A stretch of DNA of 64,000 nucleotides, from positions 1-64,000 of the forward strand of contig NZ_JAHBCL010000024.1 in NCBI RefSeq assembly GCF_018390735.1. The letters are read 5' to 3'. Source of the stretch: Fusibacter paucivorans (GTDB lineage: Bacteria > Bacillota > Clostridia > Peptostreptococcales > Acidaminobacteraceae). Each line of letters begins with the position of its first letter. Position 1 is the first letter of the stretch. Below are positions 53,656 through 62,900 of the stretch, in pieces. Under the pieces are notes generated by a model, which did not search any database, was not told the DNA's origin, and saw only the letters and a program-made list of their open reading frames with translations. A program made the position numbers and the translations under genes.

Positions 53656-54174
53656 ATGGATTTTAAATCAAAAATTCGCGTGGTTGAAGATTTCCCAGTT
53701 AAGGGAATCAGTTTTAAAGATATCACAACACTGCTTCAAGATGGTGAGGCTTATGCGGCGGCGATTAAAGAAATGGCAGCAATGGTAGAAACGCTCGAAT
53801 TTGATGTTGTCGTAGGTCCGGAGGCAAGGGGATTTCTAACAGGTGCTCCCTTGAGCATTTTAACGAAGACGGGATTTGTTCCCATTCGAAAACCAGGCAA
53901 ACTCCCATATGATACGATTCAACACGCCTATGAACTCGAATACGGGACAGATACACTTGAAATTCATGCGGATGCCATTCAAGAAGGCATGAAAGTATTG
54001 GTTGTTGACGACTTGCTGGCAACAGGCGGTACTTCCAAAGCCGTCTGTGAACTGATTGAGAAGTTAGGCGGCGAGGTCGCAGGACTCGCATTTCTTATCG
54101 AACTTGATTTTCTTGGCGGCAGAGCGCTTTTAGATGGCTATAACGTTAAGTCGCTGGTACACTATAACGATTAA
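53656..54174 (+). CDS. apt: Adenine phosphoribosyltransferase
   Basis: A 172-residue purine salvage enzyme making AMP from adenine and PRPP. Motifs: [34 protein letters not shown] and the PRPP-binding [14 protein letters not shown]. Length is standard. ATG 53656 with GGAGG at about 53643-53647 is used; an in-frame start at 53611 lies within recJ. A terminator-like hairpin follows at 54239-54260. Confidence 0.96.
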   Translation: MDFKSKIRVVEDFPVKGISFKDITTLLQDGEAYAAAIKEMAAMVETLEFDVVVGPEARGFLTGAPLSILTKTGFVPIRKPGKLPYDTIQHAYELEYGTDTLEIHADAIQEGMKVLVVDDLLATGGTSKAVCELIEKLGGEVAGLAFLIELDFLGGRALLDGYNVKSLVHYND

Positions 54175-54238
54175 AAAAGGCTTGTAAAACACAGTCAGAC
54201 TCGCTAAAATGAAATATATATAGATTTTATAGATTGAT

Positions 54239-54260
54239 AAAAGCGCGTAAGGCGCTTTTG
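54239..54260 (+). terminator. Terminator-like hairpin between apt and relA
   Basis: AAAAGCGC (54239-54246), loop GTAAG, GCGCTTTT (54252-54259). The stem is perfect but only four T follow, so termination may be partial. Confidence 0.6.
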
Positions 54261-54298
54261 TCGTATGGACAGAGAGGAAAGCTTAAGCAGGGTGTTCT

Positions 54299-56482
54299 AT
54301 GAACTTAGAGAGTTATTTAGCGAAGGTCAGTAAAATTGCACCATATGTTGATCTTGACCGATTGGCGCAGGCTTACAACTTTGGTGAAAAAGCACATGAA
54401 GGGCAATATAGAAAGGATGGCGTCACGCCATTTTTTTCGCATCCGAAAAATGTCTCACTCATTTTGGCTGAACTTGAAATGGATGAAGATACGATCATCG
54501 CTTCACTGCTCCACGATACCGTGGAGGATACGACTGTAACCCTTGACGATGTGCGAAAAAAGTTTGGCAGTGAAGTTGCACTGCTTGTTGATGGCGTCAC
54601 AAAGCTTGCGGTCATCAATTACGAAACAAAACAAGAGCGGCAAGTGGAAAACCTGCGCAAGATGTTTCTAGCTATGTCCAGTGATATACGGGTGATTCTC
54701 ATTAAATTGGCAGACCGACTTCACAACATCCGCACACTCGATAACATGCCGCCGGAGAAACAGCGTGAAAAAGCTGAAGAAACCATTGAAATCTATGCGC
54801 CGATTGCCCATCGTCTCGGGATTTTTAAGATAAAATGGGAATTGGAAGATATGAGTCTTAAATATCTCGATCCGGAAGGATATCGCGATTTGGTCAGAAA
54901 AGTGGATCGAAAACGTACGGAGCGAGAATCTATTATTAATCATTATATTCAGCAAATCGAAAATGCACTTGACGATCTCCATATGAATTTTGAAATATAT
55001 GGCAGACCGAAAAACTTTTATAGTATTTATAAAAAAATGAAATTTCAGCATAAAGAATTTGATGAAATATATGATCTGACGGCGATCCGTATTATCTGTG
55101 ATGATATTAAGGACTGCTACAGCGCGTTAGGGGCTGTGCATACACTTTGGAAGCCTATTCCAGGTAGATTTAAAGATTATATTGCCATGCCGAAGCCGAA
55201 TTTATATCAATCGCTTCATACAACCGTTATGGGCAATGGTGAACTCTTTGAAATTCAAATTAGGACGAAAGATATGCATCGCATTGCCGAAATCGGTATC
55301 GCAGCACACTGGAAGTATAAAGAGGGTTCTAAAGCTACCAATGCAGAAATGGAGAAAAAGATTTCGTGGTTCCGGCAAATGATGGAATGGCAGAGTGATC
55401 TCAAGGATCCAAATGAATTTATGAAATCTTTGAAATTTGATTTGTTCAATACTGAAGTCTTCGTTTTTACGCCAAATGGGCAAGTGATTGATTTGCCGGT
55501 AGGATCCACGCCTGTCGATTTTGCATACAAGATACATTCCGAAGTTGGCAATAAATGTGTGGGTGCAAAAGTCAACGGGCGTATCGTGCCCATTAACTAT
55601 CAGCTCCAAAATGGCCAGCGCGTTGAAATTCTAACCGCAAAAAATGCCAATGGTCCTTCACGAGACTGGTTGAAATTTGTTAAGTCAACACAGGCAAAAC
55701 AGCGGATCAAACAATGGTTTAAGAAAGAACGCCGTGAGGAAAATATCGAAAAGGGCATCGAGATTCTGCAAAGTGAACTTCGCAAACAAGGGATTCCCGT
55801 TAAGCAGGTTCTCCATGAAGATTACCTGAATGAGATATTGAGACGCCTCAGTATGAAATCGCTTGATGATTTATACAATGCACTCGGCTATGGCGGCATT
55901 TTATCCAATCAAGTGGTACCAAAAGTTAAAGAGAAATACCTCAAAGAGCAAAAGGAAGAGCATGCCAAGCAAAAACTTGAAGAAAAAATAGAAGAACCAC
56001 CGCACACGCAGAAAAAACAGACGAATAAGCGCAGTGACACGGGGATTGTCGTAAAGGGCATTGATGATATTCTGGTGCGTTTTGCAAAATGCTGCAGCCC
56101 AGTGCCCGGCGATAAAATTATCGGCTATATTACGCGAGGGAGAGGTGTTACCATTCACCGGGCCGACTGCCCAAACTTTGAAAAAACCGAAGAGGCGAAA
56201 AATCGTTTTATAGAAGTAGAATGGGTATCGGATAAGGCGAGTTCGTACATGACGAATGTACAGGTCATTGCATCAGATCGTAAGGGGCTGCTATCGGAAA
56301 TCACGATTATCGTCAGCGATTTGAATATGATGGTGACGGGCCTCAATGCGAAAATTGATAAAAAGGGTATTGCCATTATCAACTTATCGATTGAAATTTC
56401 TGATATAGAAGAGCTGAACCGTCTGATTCGCAAAATCAAAGGCATCGAAGATGTCATTGAAGTTAAGCGCGTGACGGCATAA
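54299..56482 (+). CDS. relA: Bifunctional (p)ppGpp synthetase/hydrolase
   Basis: A 727-residue Rel protein. HD hydrolase domain (FFSHPKNVSLIL, LLHDTVEDT), synthetase domain (YGRPKNFYSIYKKMKF; YQSLHTTV), TGS domain (VFVFTPNGQVIDLPVGSTPV), a zinc-finger-like stretch (FAKCCSPVPGDKIIGYI, HRADCPN) and a C-terminal ACT domain. Both catalytic halves look intact. It controls the stringent response by making and degrading (p)ppGpp. A lysine/glutamate-rich linker lies at about 540-575. dtd follows 15 bases later. Confidence 0.95.
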   Translation: MNLESYLAKVSKIAPYVDLDRLAQAYNFGEKAHEGQYRKDGVTPFFSHPKNVSLILAELEMDEDTIIASLLHDTVEDTTVTLDDVRKKFGSEVALLVDGVTKLAVINYETKQERQVENLRKMFLAMSSDIRVILIKLADRLHNIRTLDNMPPEKQREKAEETIEIYAPIAHRLGIFKIKWELEDMSLKYLDPEGYRDLVRKVDRKRTERESIINHYIQQIENALDDLHMNFEIYGRPKNFYSIYKKMKFQHKEFDEIYDLTAIRIICDDIKDCYSALGAVHTLWKPIPGRFKDYIAMPKPNLYQSLHTTVMGNGELFEIQIRTKDMHRIAEIGIAAHWKYKEGSKATNAEMEKKISWFRQMMEWQSDLKDPNEFMKSLKFDLFNTEVFVFTPNGQVIDLPVGSTPVDFAYKIHSEVGNKCVGAKVNGRIVPINYQLQNGQRVEILTAKNANGPSRDWLKFVKSTQAKQRIKQWFKKERREENIEKGIEILQSELRKQGIPVKQVLHEDYLNEILRRLSMKSLDDLYNALGYGGILSNQVVPKVKEKYLKEQKEEHAKQKLEEKIEEPPHTQKKQTNKRSDTGIVVKGIDDILVRFAKCCSPVPGDKIIGYITRGRGVTIHRADCPNFEKTEEAKNRFIEVEWVSDKASSYMTNVQVIASDRKGLLSEITIIVSDLNMMVTGLNAKIDKKGIAIINLSIEISDIEELNRLIRKIKGIEDVIEVKRVTA

Positions 56483-56497
56483 AGGCAGGAGGATTAT

Positions 56498-56947
56498 ATG
56501 CGAGCGGTTGTGCAACGCGTAAAGGCATCATCTGTCGTCGTCGATGACGAAGTCGTTGGCGCGATCGGCAAGGGCATTAATGTATTACTTGGTGTCGAAG
56601 ATGGCGACACAGAAAAAGACGTCACATACATGGTTGAAAAAATATGCAATCTCCGCATCTTTGAAGATGAGGCGGATAAACTCAATCAGTCATTGATGGA
56701 TATTCAGGGCGAGATGCTCTGCATCTCACAGTTCACGCTTTTAGGTGATTGCAGAAAGGGCAGACGACCGAGCTTTACGAAAGCGGCTAGACCTGAAGCG
56801 GCTAATGATCTTTACGAGCAATTTGTCGAAAAAGCAAGAATGCTGGGCGTCAAAGTGGAGACTGGCGTCTTTCAAACATATATGCATGTCGATATTCAAA
56901 ATGATGGGCCGATTACAATTTTAGTTGACAGTCATAAGCAGTTTTAG
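56498..56947 (+). CDS. dtd: D-aminoacyl-tRNA deacylase
   Basis: A 149-residue DTD that hydrolyses D-amino acids (and glycine) mischarged on tRNA. Motifs [18 protein letters not shown] and [11 protein letters not shown] (cross-subunit NxGP-type loop) are present; [17 protein letters not shown] is the usual N-terminus. AGGAGG precedes ATG 56498. The relA-dtd-MBL-hemZ order is standard for Clostridia. Confidence 0.95.
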   Translation: MRAVVQRVKASSVVVDDEVVGAIGKGINVLLGVEDGDTEKDVTYMVEKICNLRIFEDEADKLNQSLMDIQGEMLCISQFTLLGDCRKGRRPSFTKAARPEAANDLYEQFVEKARMLGVKVETGVFQTYMHVDIQNDGPITILVDSHKQF

Positions 56948-56956
56948 TGCTATAAT
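56948..56956 (+). promoter_or_regulatory. Extended -10 promoter for the metallo-beta-lactamase gene
   Basis: TGCTATAAT at 56948-56956 overlaps the dtd stop region. TTGACA at 56925-56930 is 20 bases away, longer than usual, so the extended -10 probably carries recognition. The 57-to-90-base leader then contains CTTTTGCGAA/TTTCGCGAAAG-like complementary bases. Confidence 0.55.
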
Positions 56957-57046
56957 GAACGCTTTTGCGAAGGAGAAATAACTGAGGTGGCTCTGTTCTA
57001 ATGCGTTTCGCGAAAGGTGTTTTGAAGAAATGAGGAGTGATTGAAG

Positions 57047-57682
57047 ATGATCTTAGAAAGAATAGTCGTAGGGGCATATGGTGCGAATTGTTTTATATTA
57101 GCGGACGAGAATGAACCGGACAAACCGGCAATGGTCGTTGATCCGGGCGGCGAAGCAGAGCGAATTTATAAAAAGCTTATGGATGAAGGCATTACCTGTC
57201 AGATGATTGTATTGACACACGGTCACGGCGATCATATTGGCGGTGTTGAGAAACTCAAGAAATTAACGGGTGCTAAAGTGCTCATTCACCACGAAGATGA
57301 AGTGATGCTCAAAGATGCTGCCATTAATTTAACGGCGGCGATGAATGGCCCTAAAGTTGCTTTTGCAGCAGATCGTACAATAGGCGAAGGCGACAAACTC
57401 ACTATTGGTAAAATCAGCATTGATATCTTGCATACACCAGGGCATACACGTGGTGGTATTTGCCTGCATATTCCCGCGGAAAAATTGCTGATCAGTGGTG
57501 ATACCTTATTTTACGGTTCAATTGGCAGAACGGATTTCCCTGGTGGTGATTATAAAGCGCTAATTAATGCCATCCAAACAAAACTGATGAAACTTGATGA
57601 TGAAACAGTGGTATATCCTGGCCATGGTGCCAGTACAACCATTGGTTACGAAAGAAGAAAAAATCCATTTATTCAAGGCTAG
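57047..57682 (+). CDS. Metallo-beta-lactamase fold hydrolase (glyoxalase II-like)
   Basis: A 211-residue protein with the metal-binding THGHGDHIGG, then LHTPGHTRGGICLH, SGDTLFYGSIGRTDFPGG and a final PGHG histidine. This matches the YcbL/glyoxalase II-like group that hydrolyses thioesters; the substrate is unknown. ATG 57047 with GAGGAGTG seven bases upstream is chosen over TTG 57041. It is followed by hemZ after nine bases. Confidence 0.9.
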   Translation: MILERIVVGAYGANCFILADENEPDKPAMVVDPGGEAERIYKKLMDEGITCQMIVLTHGHGDHIGGVEKLKKLTGAKVLIHHEDEVMLKDAAINLTAAMNGPKVAFAADRTIGEGDKLTIGKISIDILHTPGHTRGGICLHIPAEKLLISGDTLFYGSIGRTDFPGGDYKALINAIQTKLMKLDDETVVYPGHGASTTIGYERRKNPFIQG

Positions 57683-57690
57683 GCGTAAAC

Positions 57691-59175
57691 ATGTTGGTAT
57701 ATGTTGAAAGAAATGAACTCTATTATGATCTGGAAAATTTGATTGCGATTTTTATTCAAAAATCGCAATTGTCTTTTTTAACAGATGAACACGCATTTGA
57801 AGAGGCTGTTTTACGCGGTGAAGCGTGTTTAAAGCTACAGCAAACACCGGAACTGTTTACCGCTGTGTATTATAAAGACGGCACTGCTGTCGATGATGTC
57901 AAAATAACATTATCGGGTGAAGGCTCCATGACACCGGAAGTGAAACGTTCTATTAAGAAAAGATTTTATCAGCTCTTGGAAAGCCACTATACACCAAAGA
58001 GTAAGTGGGGCATACTGGTCGGTATTCGACCGGTAAAAATCGTCCATGAATTATTGGATCGCGGTTTGGCACCAGAGGCGATTCGCAAACAGCTTTCAGA
58101 GGATTATTTGATTCAAAATGAAAAGATTGATTTAATGATGGCCATTGCAGCACGTGAAAGACCGCATCTCTTCCCGGTAGATTCAGATAAGCTGTCGCTT
58201 TACATCTGCATTCCCTTTTGTCCAACGCGCTGTCTTTACTGCTCATTCCCATCAAATGACGTGCGCAAAAAAGGTGCCCTAATGACGCCTTATGTGACAA
58301 AACTCATTGAAGAAATTCGCGAAACGGCTAAATACGCTGCAAATATTGGCAAGACCGTCGACTGTATTTATATTGGCGGAGGGACGCCGACATCGCTCAA
58401 TGCAGAGCAACTGACGCAATTGCTAAAGGCTGTTTCAGAGGCATTTGATTTAACGAGCGTTCTGGAATTCACAGTTGAAGCGGGAAGACCGGACACCGTT
58501 GATTTGGAGAAGCTTCGAATTATGAAAAAGTATGGTGTCGATCGTGTCTGTGTTAATCCACAGACGATGAATGATTCGACACTAGTGAAAATAGGGCGCA
58601 TGCACAAAGCGTCAGCAATTACAGACATGATGCAGCAAGTACGCCAAGTTGGTTTTAAAGTTGTCAACATGGATTTAATCATGGGTTTGCCCGACGAGAC
58701 GGTGGCTGATGCCGAAAAAACAGTTGAAGCGCTTCTGGCAATGGCACCCGAGAACGTAACCCTGCACACACTGGCAGTGAAACGTGCATCACGTCTAAAT
58801 GAACACTTAGAAACGATCGCATTGGCGCATGACGATGACGTGTCAAATATGATGGCGACGGCTGACAGGATGCTTCGGAGAACTGGGCTGACACCGTATT
58901 ACATGTATCGGCAGAAAAAAATGATCGGCCATCTCGAAAATGTCGGTTATGCGGCAAATGGCTGTGAATCCCTATACAATATGCGCATTATGGAAGAAAG
59001 GCACACGATAATAGCACTGGGTGCAGGTGCTGTCTCAAAAATCTGTCATCCATCGGAAAATCGATTTGAACGCGTGGCAAATTTTAAAGGTGTCGAAGAT
59101 TATCTCAATCGATTTGATGAAATATTGTTAAAAAAGGCGTCTGCATTTTCTGAGTTGACGATGCAGATCAAATAA
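57691..59175 (+). CDS. hemZ: HemZ/HemN-like radical SAM protein
   Basis: A 494-residue radical SAM protein like coproporphyrinogen dehydrogenase HemZ. An N-terminal domain of about 160 residues precedes the cluster C177, C181, C184 in CIPFCPTRCLYCSF, then YIGGGTPTSLNAEQL, EAGRPDTVD and VNPQTMND. The GWGLTPYYMYRQK-like TPYYMYRQKKMIGHLENVGY stretch is typical. Whether it truly acts in heme synthesis is uncertain, since many anaerobes with this gene lack heme. Its 3' end holds the promoter of the T-box transcript. Confidence 0.88.
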   Translation: MLVYVERNELYYDLENLIAIFIQKSQLSFLTDEHAFEEAVLRGEACLKLQQTPELFTAVYYKDGTAVDDVKITLSGEGSMTPEVKRSIKKRFYQLLESHYTPKSKWGILVGIRPVKIVHELLDRGLAPEAIRKQLSEDYLIQNEKIDLMMAIAARERPHLFPVDSDKLSLYICIPFCPTRCLYCSFPSNDVRKKGALMTPYVTKLIEEIRETAKYAANIGKTVDCIYIGGGTPTSLNAEQLTQLLKAVSEAFDLTSVLEFTVEAGRPDTVDLEKLRIMKKYGVDRVCVNPQTMNDSTLVKIGRMHKASAITDMMQQVRQVGFKVVNMDLIMGLPDETVADAEKTVEALLAMAPENVTLHTLAVKRASRLNEHLETIALAHDDDVSNMMATADRMLRRTGLTPYYMYRQKKMIGHLENVGYAANGCESLYNMRIMEERHTIIALGAGAVSKICHPSENRFERVANFKGVEDYLNRFDEILLKKASAFSELTMQIK

Positions 59176-59183
59176 TATATAAT
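59155..59183 (+). promoter_or_regulatory. Promoter of the T-box hisS-aspS transcript
   Basis: TTGACG (59155-59160), exact 17-base spacer, TATAAT (59178-59183). Near-consensus; it overlaps the hemZ stop codon. Start near 59190, just before T-box stem I. Confidence 0.88.
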
Positions 59184-59199
59184 ACTTTCAGACGAACTG

Positions 59200-59380
59200 A
59201 ATAGGTCGCAAGAGGAGTAGCAATGTTTATGTTCCAAGCGAGTGGGAGACTGGTGAAAGCCCATGAACGGCGCATTGTGAAGACACTTGCAGGAAGACCA
59301 ATATCTTAAAGTGGGTTTAACCAATTAGGGTGGCACCGCGGGAGTATCTCTCGTCCCTTGCACAGGGACGGGAGTTTTTT
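59200..59380 (+). ncRNA. T-box leader of hisS-aspS
   Basis: Stem I base GCAAG (59208-59212) pairs with CTTGC (59286-59290). The specifier loop has AGGAGTAG on the 5' side and TGAAGACA on the 3' side; the distal loop GGTGAAAGCC is present. The T-box sequence AGGGTGGCACCGCGG (59327-59341) is near perfect. The terminator pairs CTCTCGTCCC (59348-59357) with GGGACGGGAG (59365-59374) and six T. Uncharged tRNA should stabilise the antiterminator. The specifier reads GAC (Asp, 59282-59284), overlapped by CAC (His, 59284-59286). The rest to 59491 shows no other element. Confidence 0.94.
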
Positions 59381-59491
59381 AATTTAAATTAAGAAGCTTA
59401 CGCAAACGATTAAGGGATGGAGCCGATTGTCACAAGACAGTGGTGATATCGGGAAAAGCGTTAGCTCAAAAGAAGCGAAAGGAGGCGTACA

Positions 59492-60823
59492 ATGATTTTA
59501 AAACCAAAGGGCACCAATGATATTTTACCAAGCGAGGTATACAAATGGCATCATATTGAGAAGCTGTTCAGAAAGATTTGTGAAGAATTTGGATTTGAAG
59601 AAATGAGGACGCCGGCATTTGAATATACGAGTCTTTTTAAGCGCGGCGTTGGCGAAACCACTGACATTGTTCAAAAGGAAATGTTTAATGTCATCCCAAG
59701 TGTAGAAACGCGAAAGGTGACGGAGGGCGTTTGGGATGCCGCAGGGTTCAAACGCTATCTTGACAAAGATGGCATGACACTGAAGCCAGAGGGAACAGCG
59801 CCTGTCGTACGTGCATTTGTGGAAAATAAAATGCATGGACAAGGTCAGCTGCACAAATTTTATTATATTACGCCATGCTTTAGACATGAACGGCCTCAGG
59901 CAGGGCGGATGCGTGCTTTTCATCAATTTGGAATCGAAATCTTCGGAACGATGAGTGCGACGGCAGATGCGGAAGTCATTGCACTTGCCGATACATTTAT
60001 CAAGCGTGTCGGGCTAATGGATGTCAAATTGCACATCAACAGCATTGGCTGTCCGACATGTCGGCCTCAGTACAATGAAACGCTTAAAGCGTATTTGGCG
60101 CCAAAACTGCCAAAGCTGTGTGATACTTGCAATGATCGATTTGATAAGAATCCAATGCGTATATTGGATTGTAAAAATCCTGATTGCCAGGCAGAATTAC
60201 ATGATGCGCCGCACATGATTGATTCGCTGTGTGATGAATGTGCAGCCCATTTTGAAGATGTCAAAAGCATGCTGACCGCAATGACCATTGATTTTACAGT
60301 GGATACGGGCATTGTCAGAGGACTTGATTATTACACGAAGACAGCGTTTGAATTTATTTCTGAAGATATCGGTGCACAGTCTACTGTTTCTGGCGGCGGG
60401 CGATACGATGGCTTGGTCGCAGAAGTTGGCGGGCCGGAAATACCGGGTGTAGGGTTTGGTATGGGGATGGAGCGCCTTTTGCTTACGATGCAAAATACAG
60501 GGATTGAGATACCAAAACCAATGGTAAATGAGCTCTTTATCATCGTGCTGGGTGAACAGGCAAAACGCAGTGCGCTGGCAGTGGCAAAACGCTTTAGAGA
60601 TGCGGGCATCAAAACGGAAATTGATCACCTTGGACGCTCAATGAAAGCACAGTTTAAGTATGCGAATAAAATTGAAGTGCCATACGTCATCATCTTAGGT
60701 GATGACGAAGTGACAAAGGGGGTCATGCCGTTAAAGTGCATGGCTGATGGTACACAAATTGAAATAGGCATTGATGACGTTGAGAAAGGCGTCGCATTGA
60801 TCCAATCAAAACAGGAGGCTTAA
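59492..60823 (+). CDS. hisS: Histidyl-tRNA synthetase
   Basis: A 443-residue class II synthetase. Motif 1 near FGFEEMRTPAFEYTSLF, motif 2 FRHERPQAGRMRAFHQFG, HisA motif GLDYYTKTAFEF, motif 3 GFGMGMERLLL, and the C-terminal anticodon-binding domain. A cysteine-bearing insert (GCPTCRP; LCDTCNDRF; LDCKNPDC; LCDEC) typical of Clostridia hisS is present and may bind zinc. AAAGGAGG precedes ATG 59492. It is controlled by the T-box and cotranscribed with aspS. Confidence 0.97.
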   Translation: MILKPKGTNDILPSEVYKWHHIEKLFRKICEEFGFEEMRTPAFEYTSLFKRGVGETTDIVQKEMFNVIPSVETRKVTEGVWDAAGFKRYLDKDGMTLKPEGTAPVVRAFVENKMHGQGQLHKFYYITPCFRHERPQAGRMRAFHQFGIEIFGTMSATADAEVIALADTFIKRVGLMDVKLHINSIGCPTCRPQYNETLKAYLAPKLPKLCDTCNDRFDKNPMRILDCKNPDCQAELHDAPHMIDSLCDECAAHFEDVKSMLTAMTIDFTVDTGIVRGLDYYTKTAFEFISEDIGAQSTVSGGGRYDGLVAEVGGPEIPGVGFGMGMERLLLTMQNTGIEIPKPMVNELFIIVLGEQAKRSALAVAKRFRDAGIKTEIDHLGRSMKAQFKYANKIEVPYVIILGDDEVTKGVMPLKCMADGTQIEIGIDDVEKGVALIQSKQEA

Positions 60824-60824
60824 A

Positions 60825-62609
60825 ATGGCAGAGGCATTAAATGGCACAAAACGGTCACATTATTGTGGTGTGCTGCGCGAAACACATATTGGTGAAACCG
60901 TTACCGTTATGGGATGGGTACAAAAACGTCGTAATTTAGGGAGCTTGATTTTTATTGATCTCAGAGACCGCGAGGGCATTTGCCAAATCGTATTTGATGC
61001 AGAAGTCTCAGCTGAGGCGCTCGAAAAAGCCAATGCGCTTCGCAGTGAATTCGTTATTGCCGTGACGGGGGAAGTAAAAAAACGTCACAGTGTGAATCCC
61101 CAAATGCCTACGGGAATGATTGAAATCTTTGCATCAGAGCTCAAGATTCTCTGCGAATCAGATGTACCGCCAATTCATGTTGAAGACGGCGATGAAGCGA
61201 ACGAACGCCTGCGTTTAAAATATCGATATCTCGATTTAAGAAAACCATCAATTCAGAAGAATTTTTATTTAAGACATCAGATTACATCCACAGCACGTCA
61301 GTTCTTAAACGAAAATGGCTTTGTTGACATTGAAACACCAGTACTTGGGAAACCGACACCGGAAGGTGCACGCGATTATCTCGTACCAAGCCGCGTTAAT
61401 CCCAATAAATTCTATGCGCTGCCGCAGTCACCTCAGCTCTTTAAGCAGCTTTTGATGGTATCCGGATTCGACCGTTATTATCAAATTACAAAATGCTTTA
61501 GAGATGAGGATTTGAGAGCAGATCGCCAACCGGAATTTACACAAATTGATATTGAAATGTCATTCGTCGAAGAAGATGATGTTATGGCAATCAATGAAAA
61601 GCTGCTGGCTGCAATTTTCAAAGAGGCGATTGGCTATGAAATACCGCTCCCGCTTCCCAAAATGACCTATGCAGAAGCTATGACGCGTTATGGTTCTGAT
61701 AAGCCGGATATTCGTTTTGGCTTCGAACTAAAATGTGTGAATGAAATCGTTAAAGCGGTTGACTTTAAGGTGTTTACATCGACCTTGGAAAACGGTGGTG
61801 ATATCCGCGGGATTAATGTCAAGGGGTATGGTGACCGAATTTCAAGAAAAGAAATTGGTAAACTTGAAGACTTTGTAAAGACTTACGGCGCAAAGGGACT
61901 GGCGTGGATTAAGACGACGGCAGACGGCGTATCATCGCCAATTGCCAAATTCTTTGATGATGCTCAAATGCAGGCACTTTTAAAAGCGATGGATGCAGGT
62001 AATAATGACTTGATACTCTTTGTTGCTGATAAGCCTAATATCGTTTTCGATTCACTCGGCGCATTACGCAACGAGCTTGCAAAGCGACTTGAACTCGTTC
62101 GTTCGGATGTTTATGCTTTCCTTTGGGTAACGGATTTTCCACTCTTCGAATACGATGAAGAAGAGAAACGGTATGTTGCCAAACATCATCCGTTTACTTC
62201 GCCAAAAGACGAAGATATTGACAAGCTTGAATCAGCACCTGGCGAATGCCGTGCAAAAGCGTATGATATCGTCCTGAATGGATATGAAATCGGTGGTGGT
62301 TCTATACGGATTCACGATTCAAGTGTACAGGAAAAAATGTTCAGCGCGCTTGGTTTTTCTGAGGAAGCGGCTCAAGATAAATTCGGCTTTTTTATCAATG
62401 CTTTTAAATACGGTGCACCACCGCATGGCGGTATTGCCTTTGGCTTAGACCGTATTGTCATGCTGGCGGCGGGAACGGATAATATTCGCGATGTCATCGC
62501 ATTTCCGAAAACACAGGATGCGCGCTGCCCACTGACAGATGCACCGAGTTCAACGGAAGACAAGCAGCTTGATGAACTTTATATCGCATTGAAACCAGTC
62601 GAAAAGTAA
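60825..62609 (+). CDS. aspS: Aspartyl-tRNA synthetase
   Basis: A 594-residue bacterial-type AspRS. N-terminal OB fold (GWVQKRRNLGSLIFIDLRDR), motif 2 (CFRDEDLRADRQPEFTQIDIEM), the bacterial GAD insertion domain (about 290-420) and motif 3 (GIAFGLDRIVMLAA). AGGAGG lies at the end of hisS and the start is one base after the hisS stop, so translation is coupled. It shares the T-box. No clear terminator follows. Motif 2 is quoted in pieces longer than usual only by position: about residues 219-240. Confidence 0.97.
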   Translation: MAEALNGTKRSHYCGVLRETHIGETVTVMGWVQKRRNLGSLIFIDLRDREGICQIVFDAEVSAEALEKANALRSEFVIAVTGEVKKRHSVNPQMPTGMIEIFASELKILCESDVPPIHVEDGDEANERLRLKYRYLDLRKPSIQKNFYLRHQITSTARQFLNENGFVDIETPVLGKPTPEGARDYLVPSRVNPNKFYALPQSPQLFKQLLMVSGFDRYYQITKCFRDEDLRADRQPEFTQIDIEMSFVEEDDVMAINEKLLAAIFKEAIGYEIPLPLPKMTYAEAMTRYGSDKPDIRFGFELKCVNEIVKAVDFKVFTSTLENGGDIRGINVKGYGDRISRKEIGKLEDFVKTYGAKGLAWIKTTADGVSSPIAKFFDDAQMQALLKAMDAGNNDLILFVADKPNIVFDSLGALRNELAKRLELVRSDVYAFLWVTDFPLFEYDEEEKRYVAKHHPFTSPKDEDIDKLESAPGECRAKAYDIVLNGYEIGGGSIRIHDSSVQEKMFSALGFSEEAAQDKFGFFINAFKYGAPPHGGIAFGLDRIVMLAAGTDNIRDVIAFPKTQDARCPLTDAPSSTEDKQLDELYIALKPVEK

Positions 62610-62636
62610 AGACAATCCTTTTGAGAATCCGTCTCA

Positions 62637-62665
62637 TTGTAAAATGGTTGCAAAAGGCGTATAAT
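62637..62665 (+). promoter_or_regulatory. Promoter upstream of the RseC-like gene
   Basis: TTGTAA (62637-62642), exact 17-base spacer, TATAAT (62660-62665). Start near 62672, giving a leader of about 230 bases to the RseC-like gene. The leader holds a hairpin (62702-62727) and three ATGAAACA repeats within 62761-62795. Confidence 0.72.
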
Positions 62666-62701
62666 AAAAAAGAAGGCTGATCCAGAAGCGTTTTAATGTA
62701 T

Positions 62702-62727
62702 TCAATCACGTCATGCAAAGTGATTGA
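62702..62727 (+). repeat. Perfect hairpin in the RseC-like gene leader
   Basis: TCAATCAC (62702-62709) and GTGATTGA (62720-62727) are perfect inverted repeats with a 10-base loop. No T tract. It may be an operator or RNA element, or end a short RNA from the promoter at 62637-62665. Confidence 0.5.
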
Positions 62728-62900
62728 GATGACCATTATCATGCGGCAGCGTCAAAAATAATGAAACAATGAAACAATACAATAATGAAACAATAAAACT
62801 ATAAAATGATCAATTGATAAGGCGAAGGTTTAAAGTATTAAAATTAGGATAAGATGATTCTGAACTGAATCGTGGATTGCTTAGAAATGAAGGTGAAATG

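Noticed and set aside
62761-62800. ATGAAACA-type repeats as a possible CRISPR or tandem array
   Set aside because: Only three short low-complexity copies with no spacers; listed as part of the RseC-like leader.
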